DNA of 64,000 nucleotides from UBA11986 sp963734955 (GTDB taxonomy: Bacteria > Bacteroidota > Ignavibacteria > UBA10030 > UBA6906), in assembly GCA_963734955.1 (NCBI GenBank), contig CAVTJO010000014.1, positions 496,001 to 560,000 of the forward strand. The letters run 5' to 3'. Positions 45,340 through 53,894 of the stretch are shown here, in pieces. Both the position numbers and the translations under genes were made by a program. A model generated the notes under the pieces. The model was not told the DNA's origin. It saw only the letters and a list, made by a program, of their open reading frames with translations, and did not search any database. The first letter of the stretch is position 1. Each line of letters begins with the position of its first letter.

Positions 45340-46812
45340 ATGGAAGAGATTGTTCTCATAGCTTACATCACCTCCCTGTCCGTCTTGTTTGTGTTCGGTT
45401 CCCACGGGTTCATCATGATCTACTACTACTTGAAATTCCGCCACCGAAACCAACAGCCCACGGAAGGATTGGACGAGTATCCGGTTGTGACCGTACAACT
45501 CCCGGTCTTTAACGAGTTGTACGTTGTCAGCCGGTTGATTGACGCGTCCTGCGCCATTGTCTATCCGAAGGACAAGCTTGAAATCCAGGTGCTGGATGAT
45601 TCAACCGATCAGACGGTCAGTGTCGTTGAATCCTGTGTGGAGAAGTATCGCAGGCAGGGATTCGACATCAAGCATGTTCGCCGTCTGAACAGAACGGGAT
45701 TCAAGGCCGGGGCACTGAAGGAGGGGCTTTCGATCGCACGGGGCGAATTCATTGCAATTTTTGACGCCGATTTCATTCCCCGTCCGAACTTCCTGCTGAA
45801 GACCATTCCACATTTTTTCGTCGACCCCCGGATCGGGATGGTCCAGACACGATGGGAGCATATTAACTTTGATTACTCGCTCCTTACCCGAACACAGGCC
45901 ATGGCTCTCGACGGACATTTTGTTATCGAGCAGGCGGTGAGAAACAACGTCGGCTTCTTCATCAACTTCAATGGGACGGCTGGCGTTTGGAGAAAGTCAT
46001 GCATCGAAGACGCAGGGAACTGGCAGGCCGATACGCTGACGGAGGACCTTGATCTCAGTTATCGTGCACAGCTCCGTGGCTGGAAGTTCAAGTATTTGAA
46101 TAACGTGACTTCCCCAGCCGAGCTCCCCTCCGAGATTAACGCACTCAAGTCGCAGCAATTTCGCTGGACGAAGGGCGCCATTGAGACGGCACGCAAGATG
46201 CTCCCGGTGTTGTGGAAATCGCCAATCCCCGTGAAGGTCAAGATTCATGGAACCTTTCACCTGACCAACAACCTCGTCTTTCCGTTCATCCTTCTCGCGG
46301 GCATTCTTAACGTACCTCTTGTCTTCATCAAACATACCGGGATGTACAATGCCTATTTCGACTTTATGTCGATTTACGTCTTTGCATTCATTGGTTCGTT
46401 TCTCTTCTACATGTTCTCGCAGCGGGATGTGCATGCGGATTGGCAGCGACGTCTGTTCTTGTTCCCGGTATTCATGGCGGGAAGCATGGGCTTTGCCGTG
46501 AACAACAGCAAGGCTGTATTGGAGGGTCTCTTTAAAAAGAAAAGTGAGTTTGTGCGAACACCAAAGTACAGTATCAGGAACAAGAAGGATTCGTGGAACG
46601 ACAAAAAGTATGTTCCACTGAAAATCAACTCCACCGTCGTGATTGAAATTGTTCTTGCCATCTATTGTTTGTTTGGAGTTGCATCTTCGATTTATTTTTT
46701 GGAGATTGCGGCCGTTCCGTTCCAGCTCTTATTCTTTCTCGGATTTGCATTTGTCTCGATGATGTCCATCAAGCACGCCTGGCTGGCACGTCGGATGGAT
46801 GCCGCACAATAA
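45340..46812 (+). CDS. Processive-type family 2 glycosyltransferase (cellulose-synthase-like)
   Basis: 490 residues with membrane segments at the N-terminus (about 5-30) and C-terminus (four or five, from about 300). The catalytic part has the full processive signature: DD at 86-87, DAD at 142-144, TED at 234-236 and QQFRW at 272-276. The sequence is nearer to glucomannan-synthase-like (CslA-type) and other CESA-like enzymes than to BcsA, having no PilZ domain. It makes a polysaccharide or glycolipid at the inner membrane; the sugar is unknown. It overlaps the TPR gene by 14 bases. Confidence 0.86.
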   Translation: MEEIVLIAYITSLSVLFVFGSHGFIMIYYYLKFRHRNQQPTEGLDEYPVVTVQLPVFNELYVVSRLIDASCAIVYPKDKLEIQVLDDSTDQTVSVVESCVEKYRRQGFDIKHVRRLNRTGFKAGALKEGLSIARGEFIAIFDADFIPRPNFLLKTIPHFFVDPRIGMVQTRWEHINFDYSLLTRTQAMALDGHFVIEQAVRNNVGFFINFNGTAGVWRKSCIEDAGNWQADTLTEDLDLSYRAQLRGWKFKYLNNVTSPAELPSEINALKSQQFRWTKGAIETARKMLPVLWKSPIPVKVKIHGTFHLTNNLVFPFILLAGILNVPLVFIKHTGMYNAYFDFMSIYVFAFIGSFLFYMFSQRDVHADWQRRLFLFPVFMAGSMGFAVNNSKAVLEGLFKKKSEFVRTPKYSIRNKKDSWNDKKYVPLKINSTVVIEIVLAIYCLFGVASSIYFLEIAAVPFQLLFFLGFAFVSMMSIKHAWLARRMDAAQ

Positions 46813-47536
46813 GGATCAACGACGCGTGTACACCAACAAAGAATCCGCACTGCACGTACCTTCGCTGGAAGCTCGACTTGCGTCAAACCCAAGATCAGCT
46901 TCCTTTGCCCGGCTGGCATCGTACTATCTGAAGGAAGGACAGGTCCAGAAGGCGGTGGATATTTGTCTCGAGGGGTTGAAACATTACCCGACATATGCTA
47001 CCGCTCATCTTGTGCTCGGGAAGTGCTATGAAACGATGGGACGTAACATCGAGGCCATGTTGGAATATCGAAGGACCCTCAAGGCAATGCCTGACAACCC
47101 GACCGTACAAAATCTGCTGAAACAGGTTGAGCTGCGCGAGCAGGAATCGTTCCGCGCGTTTTCCGAGGACCGTATCCGCAAGTTGAAGGAGCGGAAAGAT
47201 ACTGTGACCTTTGAGAAGTACGTCGAGGAGGAAAGCACGCCCAAGGAATCGACGGCGGAGTTTTTGCTTCGTCGGCTCCAGGATGTCAAGATGACTGTGC
47301 CACGCACGACGGTTGAAGGCGCCCCACCTGAGGAAACGCAGGCACCGCCAGTTGCCCCGAGCAAGATCGTTACTGCAACGCTGGCTGAAATCTATGCGAC
47401 CCAGGGCGAATATCAGGAAGCCATCCAGGCCTACAAGAAACTTGTGAGCCAGCGACCCATTGAGGCGGAGCGATATGTGAAACGGATAGCACAACTGGAG
47501 GAGTTGAGCAGGGTGCAGCAGACGGAACACCAATAG
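46799..47536 (+). CDS. TPR-repeat protein
   Basis: 245 residues, no signal peptide. N-terminal TPRs (about 24-110: SFARLASYYLKEGQVQKAVDIC, ATAHLVLGKCYETMGRNIEAML), a charged linker with proline-rich segment (about 115-195) and a C-terminal TPR (about 200-240: TLAEIYATQGEYQEAIQAYKKL). Coupled to the glycosyltransferase gene, so it may be a partner in polymer synthesis or a scaffold. Function unknown. Confidence 0.78.
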   Translation: MPHNKDQRRVYTNKESALHVPSLEARLASNPRSASFARLASYYLKEGQVQKAVDICLEGLKHYPTYATAHLVLGKCYETMGRNIEAMLEYRRTLKAMPDNPTVQNLLKQVELREQESFRAFSEDRIRKLKERKDTVTFEKYVEEESTPKESTAEFLLRRLQDVKMTVPRTTVEGAPPEETQAPPVAPSKIVTATLAEIYATQGEYQEAIQAYKKLVSQRPIEAERYVKRIAQLEELSRVQQTEHQ

Positions 47537-47561
47537 TAGTCAGCAAGGAAACGCCGAAGAA

Positions 47562-47596
47562 AACACGAAAGCCTCTCTTTGAGAGGCTTTCGTGTT
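47562..47596. terminator. Bidirectional terminator between the TPR gene and rpsT
   Basis: A 16-bp perfect stem (AACACGAAAGCCTCTC and its complement) with a 3-base loop lies between the converging genes. Short A/T runs flank it on both sides. Confidence 0.8.
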
Positions 47597-47618
47597 CAAT
47601 AGCAGTTGATTCGACCTA

Positions 47619-47873
47619 TTACTTGATCTTGTTGACGAACTTCGTCAGACTGGATTTATTGTTCGCCGCCATGTTCCTGTGGATGATCCCCTTGGCCGCG
47701 AGTTGATCCAGCAACTTCACCGTTTTCTGAAGCTCGACCACAGCCTTGTCTTTTTCGGTTGCGGAGCGAACGCGCTTGATTGCTCCCCGCATTCTTGACT
47801 TCCACTCCCGGTTCCGGGTTGCTCTTCGTTTCGCTATTCTTGCGCGTTTTTCTGCTGACTTGTGTTGTGCCAT
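47619..47873 (-). CDS. rpsT: 30S ribosomal protein S20
   Basis: 84 residues, basic. It has the family pattern MAQHKSAEKRARIAKRRATR, an Arg/Lys-rich helix (RNREWKSRMRGAIKRVR), and the end IIHRNMAANNKSSLTKFVNKI. Monocistronic with its own promoter and terminator. Confidence 0.97.
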   Translation of the reverse strand: MAQHKSAEKRARIAKRRATRNREWKSRMRGAIKRVRSATEKDKAVVELQKTVKLLDQLAAKGIIHRNMAANNKSSLTKFVNKIK

Positions 47874-47912
47874 TCACCTTTTCCCTTTGAGGCTCACGAA
47901 ATTTGGTGATCA

Positions 47913-47941
47913 AAAATACCAAAAACGGGGGACAAAGTCAA
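47913..47941 (-). promoter_or_regulatory. Promoter of rpsT
   Basis: Minus strand TTGACT (47941-47936), 17-base spacer, TATTTT (47918-47913). The leader to the ATG is about 39 bases with AAAGG just before the start. Confidence 0.6.
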
Positions 47942-48070
47942 TGTGACTTTCTGCTCTGCGCAAGCGGAGTTCGGGCAAACCGATCGGATGTTCTGCTTGC
48001 TACTGGTTGGTCTTTTCTGTAACTTTTGCCGCGACAGCCAATCCTATGAGTGCAGACATCCTCCCGGTAC

Positions 48071-48721
48071 ATGCCTAGATCTTCCAGGCCACATATTCCT
48101 GCGGCCCGGGCACCCGTTGATCCCAAAGTGCAACGAAAACTCGATTCCCGCGCGGAGGATTCCTCCCTTATTCAGCAAGCGCTTGCCGGGAATGATCAGG
48201 CCTACAAACGGTTGATGCAGAAGTATCACGATGCCATCTTCAATTTCATCTTCAAAATGGTAAGAGAACGGCAACAGGTGGAGGATCTGACCCAGGAAGC
48301 TTTCATCAAGGCATTCTCTTCTCTCAGGAACTTCAATGACGAATATGCCTTCTCGACATGGCTCTACAAGATTGCAACGAACAACAGCATTGACTTCATC
48401 CGGAAGCGGAAGCTTCAGGTGTATTCCATCGACAAGCCCATAGAATCGAAGGACAGCGATTACACTTTCGAACTCCCCGATGAATCCTACGAGGCCGACA
48501 AGGAGTTGATCAGCGGCCAAAAAACAAGGCTGTTGAACGAGGCAATTGCCAAGCTTCCGGAGAAATACAAGAAAGTGATACGTCTCCGGCATGTCGAAGA
48601 ACGGAGCTATGAGGAAATAGCGGAGATCCTGAGGCTGCCAATCGGTACCGTGAAAGCCCACATTTTCAGGGCCCGAGAGGTGCTTTATAGATCACTCAGA
48701 GACAAGATCCGCAATTATTGA
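48071..48721 (+). CDS. ECF-type RNA polymerase sigma factor
   Basis: 216 residues from the ATG at 48071 (a GTG at 48050 would add 7). Region 2 (about 45-110) has YHDAIFNFIFKMV, VEDLTQEAFIKAF and FSTWLYKIATNNSIDFIRKR; region 4 (about 150-205) has LNEAIAKLPEKYKKVIRLRH, SYEEIAEILRLPIGTVKAHI and FRAREVLYRSL. A 30-residue basic, proline-rich N-terminal extension is unusual. No anti-sigma gene of the zinc-binding type follows. Target genes unknown. It is divergent from rpsT. Confidence 0.9.
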   Translation: MPRSSRPHIPAARAPVDPKVQRKLDSRAEDSSLIQQALAGNDQAYKRLMQKYHDAIFNFIFKMVRERQQVEDLTQEAFIKAFSSLRNFNDEYAFSTWLYKIATNNSIDFIRKRKLQVYSIDKPIESKDSDYTFELPDESYEADKELISGQKTRLLNEAIAKLPEKYKKVIRLRHVEERSYEEIAEILRLPIGTVKAHIFRAREVLYRSLRDKIRNY

Positions 48722-48760
48722 TGAAACACCGTTGACAGATAATTCGTAGTAGACAATAGG

Positions 48761-49645
48761 ATGAAATCGCATTTATCCATAGTGGTGGGTGGAACAGTAC
48801 TCCTGGTAGTCCTCGGGTCGGTGGCTGTTGGCCTGGGACTGCTTGACGACACCCCGGTCCGGGAAATAGGACGGACGACCGAGAAGGAACTCAAGGTGGT
48901 TCTTAGCTCCTCCTTCGGAAGCCTTCACGTATCAAAAGGTGAACCCGAGAAGATCCTGGTTGCTGACGCTGCTCGAAAGAGCGCCGATCCTAAAATGGAT
49001 ATCGAATATGATATCCGCAACCGCATCGGCTATATGGACGTCACACTGGGAGAGACTGAGGGAGATCACGAGCACCGGAAGGGGTCCTTCAAGATTTCCG
49101 ACTTCGAGGGAGGAAAATGGTACCTCAAATTCAGCAACACACTTCCAATCTCATTTGATGTGGAGTTGGGTGTGGGGAATGGCGATTTCGATCTATCCGG
49201 CCTCCAGGTGAAAGACTTCACGCTTTCGACGGGCGCGAGCGATGTCAGCCTTTCGTTCGACGAACCGAACAAGACGTTTATCGACAACCTGAGCATCGAA
49301 TCGGGTGTGAGTAAATTCAATGGTCGCAACCTCGGCAACGCAAACTTCAAACGATTCAAGTTTCAGGGAGGTGTGGGATCCTATACGCTGGACTTCGCCG
49401 GAAAAATCACGAATGAGGTGGACGTGGATGTGAGTGTGGGGCTCGGCGTTCTCACGATTATTATTCCTGCGGATGTTGGCGCGAGACTCTTCTATGAGAA
49501 GAGCTGGGTCTCACGGTTGGACTGCGATCGGGATTTCCACACGGTGAATGACGACGAGTATGAAACTGACAACTACGATGATGCTGCCGCCAAGATGAAC
49601 CTCAGGATTGACTCAGGCCTGGGCAGTATCAAGGTGAGGAGGTGA
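48761..49645 (+). CDS. Membrane-anchored LiaF-like (toast-rack) protein
   Basis: 294 residues. One N-terminal membrane segment (about 7-27) leaves only a few residues in the cytoplasm. The rest has repeated short beta-strand rungs (SSSFGSLHVSKGEP, ISFDVELGVGNGDFDLSGL, TLSTGASDVSLSFDEP, LSIESGVSKFNGRNLG, GGVGSYTLDFAG, IDSGLGSIKVRR) as in DUF4097/LiaF-type beta-helix folds. It comes 39 bases after the sigma factor and may be co-expressed. Function is unknown; an envelope-stress role is inferred from LiaF-like proteins. Confidence 0.7.
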   Translation: MKSHLSIVVGGTVLLVVLGSVAVGLGLLDDTPVREIGRTTEKELKVVLSSSFGSLHVSKGEPEKILVADAARKSADPKMDIEYDIRNRIGYMDVTLGETEGDHEHRKGSFKISDFEGGKWYLKFSNTLPISFDVELGVGNGDFDLSGLQVKDFTLSTGASDVSLSFDEPNKTFIDNLSIESGVSKFNGRNLGNANFKRFKFQGGVGSYTLDFAGKITNEVDVDVSVGLGVLTIIIPADVGARLFYEKSWVSRLDCDRDFHTVNDDEYETDNYDDAAAKMNLRIDSGLGSIKVRR

Positions 49646-49665
49646 TAGCCCCGCGTCGCTTCAGG

Positions 49666-52272
49666 TCACTCTTTTCCCCAGCGTAGGAACGGGGCCCAGT
49701 TGGACGGCGAGGCATAATCCTTGTTCTTGATCATTTCGAGCATGGCCTGCCGGTATCCCTCCTCAGACGATTTTCCTGCCAGCAAGGTTGTATAAAAGAT
49801 TTCCCCGAAGAGCTTCTTTGCCTTGCGTGATGTTGGGTACATGGTAAGAATGACGGACGAGCTCCCATTTAACAGGAAGATGGAGGGCAAGAGGCCGTCC
49901 AGCTGTGTGCTGTCGGCGCGAAGGTTTGATACAATGACAGTTTGAAACGCCGGGGTCGCCAGGAAATCACCCCATAGGACCTCTCTGATGGTGCCTGGGG
50001 TTGCTCCGTCGGACAGGAGAACATTCGCGTTTCCAGGCGCGCCCGCCGAAAATCGCAAGTCCACTGCGAGGTGCAGCACGTCTCCATGTTCCCGGCGTAA
50101 TGTTGGAAGTGATGCCTGTCTCCCGAAGTAAAGCCTTGCATCCTTGTAGAATGCTCTGATATCGCGAAGCTCATATTCGACATCCCATGAAGTTAGCCCC
50201 GGAAGGCCCAGCGCAACAATGTCATGGGAAAGGACGGGGGTGGTGGAGCGGAATTTAAGCATTGCAACAGTCGGTAGATAACCTACACCAAACTGTTCAA
50301 TGCAATACGATGCTCTTGATCCCCCTTTACGCAGAGCGTGGAAGGGCACGCCCACGATTTCTTCATCAGGCTGAACGAGAACATTGGTCGCGCCATCAAG
50401 TGTATTCTCAACGGGTCGTATGAAGACTGCATACAACTGTGACGCAATTCCCTGCAAGTGTTGGTCAAGCGCTTTTCGTTGCACCGAGGGTGAATCCGCC
50501 AGCGCCACAAGCTGACGCACGGTATCACCGTACGCATCGATCAGGGCATGCAAATGCTCCCTGTCAATGGCGGAGACCTGCATGGTGGTCTTCGCGTTTG
50601 TCATTGCGAACGAATAGAGCGAACGGCTTGTTACAATGGATCGTAGAAGTGCTGTTCCCGGTGGAAGCTGACGTTGCACGTCCTCTACTGCAACTTCTCC
50701 AAAACGCACCGCTGGCTCGAGACGGGGACTTGCTTTTACCACTGCGGATGCGGTTTCCTGGAACGCATTGTCCGCTCTTTGCATTGCAGTGAGAATATCC
50801 TCAACCAATTCCTTCGCATATGGGCCGCGCGCAAGGGTGGTTGCCAGTTGTCGTTCACAACCAATGTGCAGGGCCCGGGCATGGTGGAGATGAGCGAGGA
50901 GCGTGGCTACTTCCTTGCTGCTGGATTTGAGGTCCAGTGCATTGAATTCCTCGAAGAGTCTATGCTCGGATTTCCTCTCTGCATACGAAAATGCCTCATC
51001 ATTGCGGCCAAGCTGTAACAGGAGTTCGATCAGGGGATCATAATATGACCTCTGACGCAGCTCCACATCTTCACACTCAGCGAAGATGTCGGGCGGTGGG
51101 GCATCGCAGCGCTCTCTGTTCTCTACTGCAGCCTTCAAATACGTGACTGCATCAATGGGCTGCCCGGCATGTTCGCGGACAAGACCCATGCTAAGGTTCG
51201 CGTATGCAACCCCCCGACTGTAGCCCACCGAGGTGAATAAATCCATCGCGTTCTGAATGTTCCCCAAGGCCTCGTCATTCTGCCGGCTGCCGGCCGCACA
51301 ATATCCGAGTTGGATGAATACGTATCCTTCCGCAAGCCTGTTCTTCTGGACGATGGCCGAGCTGAGGGCGGCCCTGTAGAAACGCGCTGCTTCAGTGAAC
51401 TGCTCATTCCGCAGGTAAATATTGCCAACCTGGATGAGCATCGCAAGCCTGATATCCCTTGCGCCGGACGTATGGTCCGAACGGGTCAACGCATCGGTAT
51501 ATGTTTCGAACGCCAACGGAAGATTGCCCTGGCGATAGTACGAATCTGCAAGGGTTCCCAGGATTGTGACAACGAACAGCGAATCTCTCGCCTGGTCGGC
51601 AAGAGTCAGTGCCCGCAGCAATGGCTCAACCGCTTGTTGGAACTCATTGTGGTGGAGAAAGGAGAGCGCGGATTCATAATGAGGGCGGGCCTGCATTTTC
51701 TGGTTGCCTGAGTCGACGTATGCTTTCAGAAGGTCATTGATTGCACGAGTCTGGTCCTCGGAGTTCTCCAGTGCGCGACAGGCGGGGAGCATGGCCATCT
51801 GGATATCCCTCGCCCCCTCCACGTCATTAAACACATTCGCAAGGCGAAGTGCTTCGACGTACATCCCATAGGCGACCCGCTCTTCACCCATCTGCCGGTG
51901 GAGTGAAGCTATATCGAGCAAGAGGACACGGGCGTTCGTCCTGTCGGTGAGTGATCTGTATTGCTCGATGGCATTGTTAAAGTAAGTGATCGCGCTGTCA
52001 AACTCTGCCGAGAGTACGCTGACGCGGGCGAGCAAACTGTATTCGTCCGCGAGTTGGTGCGTCCGGTTCAGCCTGAGGTCCAAAGTGAGTGCTGTGTGGA
52101 GGAGCCGGCGCCCGTCGTGGAATCTTCCGCTATCGAGCCGGGTTTTTGCCAGCGCAAGAGTGCTGTCTGCCTGTTTCTCTTCGGGCGTGGGCTGCCTGCT
52201 GCAACTGCCGGAAAGAAACACAAGGGAGATGGCAAGAGGTGCAACGAAAAAGAGGGGATGTCTGAATCTCAT
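49666..52272 (-). CDS. TPR-CHAT lipoprotein, CHAT domain lacking the catalytic pair
   Basis: 868 residues. A lipobox (LSGSC) gives a mature start at Cys24. Ten or so TPRs (about 35-430) are followed by a helical link and a C-terminal CHAT domain (about 560-868). In protease-type CHAT domains the His lies in a motif like ATHG and the Cys in LSAC. Here the same positions read LAVDLRF (D738) and VIVSNLRA (L784), so both are lost and it is probably a non-peptidase. The domain end (EEGYRQAMLEM, PSNWAPFLRWG) is typical. Role unknown, possibly a scaffold. Confidence 0.85.
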   Translation of the reverse strand: MRFRHPLFFVAPLAISLVFLSGSCSRQPTPEEKQADSTLALAKTRLDSGRFHDGRRLLHTALTLDLRLNRTHQLADEYSLLARVSVLSAEFDSAITYFNNAIEQYRSLTDRTNARVLLLDIASLHRQMGEERVAYGMYVEALRLANVFNDVEGARDIQMAMLPACRALENSEDQTRAINDLLKAYVDSGNQKMQARPHYESALSFLHHNEFQQAVEPLLRALTLADQARDSLFVVTILGTLADSYYRQGNLPLAFETYTDALTRSDHTSGARDIRLAMLIQVGNIYLRNEQFTEAARFYRAALSSAIVQKNRLAEGYVFIQLGYCAAGSRQNDEALGNIQNAMDLFTSVGYSRGVAYANLSMGLVREHAGQPIDAVTYLKAAVENRERCDAPPPDIFAECEDVELRQRSYYDPLIELLLQLGRNDEAFSYAERKSEHRLFEEFNALDLKSSSKEVATLLAHLHHARALHIGCERQLATTLARGPYAKELVEDILTAMQRADNAFQETASAVVKASPRLEPAVRFGEVAVEDVQRQLPPGTALLRSIVTSRSLYSFAMTNAKTTMQVSAIDREHLHALIDAYGDTVRQLVALADSPSVQRKALDQHLQGIASQLYAVFIRPVENTLDGATNVLVQPDEEIVGVPFHALRKGGSRASYCIEQFGVGYLPTVAMLKFRSTTPVLSHDIVALGLPGLTSWDVEYELRDIRAFYKDARLYFGRQASLPTLRREHGDVLHLAVDLRFSAGAPGNANVLLSDGATPGTIREVLWGDFLATPAFQTVIVSNLRADSTQLDGLLPSIFLLNGSSSVILTMYPTSRKAKKLFGEIFYTTLLAGKSSEEGYRQAMLEMIKNKDYASPSNWAPFLRWGKE

Positions 52273-52372
52273 CTACAATGACCCGATAGTTTCCCGCAGC
52301 AGAATATAGAGAAGTCTGAAGGGAGATACAATGAAATCGGGGCATTACACCTTGGCATCGAGAAATCGATGT

Positions 52373-53128
52373 TTAGCGAGTGACAATCCTGTTCGTGAGC
52401 TTTTCCGGCCAGTCTGTTACCACAGCGTCGACGCCGAGCTTCGCTACTTTCTCGAAGTGCCGGACTGTATTCACGCCATAGGCCGCGATTGACAGATGGT
52501 GGCTGTGCGCATTGGTTACCATCCGCGGGCGCAATTGTGTATGCCTGCAAATAAACGTCGTGGCACCGATGCGCGAGCAGAGTGTGGACGGCTTCTTCCT
52601 TGCATCTCGAACAGGGTGGTAGAGGGCCCCCGTTCTGATGTCCGGGAACAACTCGTGCATGCGCTTGATGAACCTGTGATCGAACGAGGATACGAGTGCC
52701 CGTTCTTCGAATCTCTTCTCCATGATTATCAAAATAACGCATTCCTCGAAGCGGATGCGTTTGCGTGGGTCACCATCGGTCTTGACCTCGATGTTGAGGC
52801 TCACGTTGGTGGGGAGGAGGAACTCCATGACCTCGCGGAGTGTCGGAATGCGCTCACGGCGAAATGTTGGGTTGAACCACGATCCCGCATCGAACACCCG
52901 CAATTGCTGAAGCGTAAGGTCGCAGATGTTCCCCTTACCGTTTGTGGTGCGCCGGACATTACGGTCATGGTGTACAACGATATGGAAGTCTTTTGTCAGC
53001 CGGACGTCCAGTTCAATCATGTCTGCCCCGGCGACGACGGCTTTGTGGAAGGCGGCCATCGTGTTCTCCGGAGCGGAACCAGATGCGCCACGGTGAGCAA
53101 CAACCAGGGTTTTCTTGGAAGTGGACAT
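52373..53128 (-). CDS. Glycerophosphodiester phosphodiesterase
   Basis: 251 residues, no signal peptide. It has VAHRGASGSAPENTMAAF with the catalytic His, DMIELDVRLTKDFHIVVHHD with metal ligands and second His, TLREVMEFL, LNIEVKTD, LVSSFDH and a C-terminal GVDAVVTDWPEKL. It splits glycerophosphodiesters into glycerol 3-phosphate and an alcohol. UgpQ/GlpQ subtype not clear. The W usually found near the end of the barrel reads Y here (AAYGVNT). Confidence 0.92.
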   Translation of the reverse strand: MSTSKKTLVVAHRGASGSAPENTMAAFHKAVVAGADMIELDVRLTKDFHIVVHHDRNVRRTTNGKGNICDLTLQQLRVFDAGSWFNPTFRRERIPTLREVMEFLLPTNVSLNIEVKTDGDPRKRIRFEECVILIIMEKRFEERALVSSFDHRFIKRMHELFPDIRTGALYHPVRDARKKPSTLCSRIGATTFICRHTQLRPRMVTNAHSHHLSIAAYGVNTVRHFEKVAKLGVDAVVTDWPEKLTNRIVTR

Positions 53129-53229
53129 TCAGAACGCTCCGCAATGAGCACTGGATCGATGGAACTCAGAAAAGTCCAACGCGTCCCAGCTTGCCGCTGC
53201 CGCCTTTGCTGGAGAAGCGCGCATCATTC

Positions 53230-53868
53230 TCACAACAGCATCTTTATTTCCCGGTTCACAACATCGATTGAGCTATCGGCATCGATATTGACAACAACAC
53301 CGCGCGAATTATAGTACTCGATGACCGGCGCAGTCGAAATGTGATACACCCTAAGGCGTTTGCGTACCGTCTGTTCCTTGTCATCATCGCGCTGGTAGAG
53401 CTCTCCGCCACACACCGGGCAGGGGGCGCCAAGGGCAATACGATCAATTTCGGTGTTAAAGATCCTTCCATCCTTCTTGCACACCAGTCGGTTGCTCAAA
53501 CGTCGGACCAGCTCGTCATCGTCGAGTTCAAAGTTAATCACTTTGTAGTCACGCATGCCGAGCTCTGTAAAGATGGTTGTGAGCGCCTTTGCCTGCGCTA
53601 GGGTTCTGGGAAAGCCGTCGAGGAGAAACCCGGCCTTGTTCTGCGGAGATGCAAGTGCCTCGCGAACAATTCCGATCATGATGTCGTCCGGTACAAGCTG
53701 ACCCGTGTCCATGATGGCCTTGGCCCTCTTCCCGAGTTCCGACCCTGCCACGACGGCTGCACGGAGCATGTCGCCCGTCGAGATATGATTGATGCCAAAC
53801 TCCTCAGCGAGAAGTTTTGCCTGTGTGCCCTTCCCTACGCCTGGTGGTCCGATAAGAATCAATCGCAT
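53230..53868 (-). CDS. adk: Adenylate kinase
   Basis: 212 residues from the ATG at 53868, which starts the P-loop region MRLILIGPPGVGKGTQ; upstream in-frame sequence belongs to the end of rlmN. Other blocks are STGDMLRAAV, LLDGFPRT and NRLVCKKDG. The long lid has CPVCGGELYQRDDD but the first Cys pair reads CKKD, so only three of four zinc cysteines are present, with Asp in the fourth place. Converts AMP and ATP to two ADP. The stop of rlmN lies 27 bases upstream. Confidence 0.95.
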   Translation of the reverse strand: MRLILIGPPGVGKGTQAKLLAEEFGINHISTGDMLRAAVVAGSELGKRAKAIMDTGQLVPDDIMIGIVREALASPQNKAGFLLDGFPRTLAQAKALTTIFTELGMRDYKVINFELDDDELVRRLSNRLVCKKDGRIFNTEIDRIALGAPCPVCGGELYQRDDDKEQTVRKRLRVYHISTAPVIEYYNSRGVVVNIDADSSIDVVNREIKMLL

Positions 53869-53894
53869 GAAGTAGCCTTTGATAATAAGTCCCG

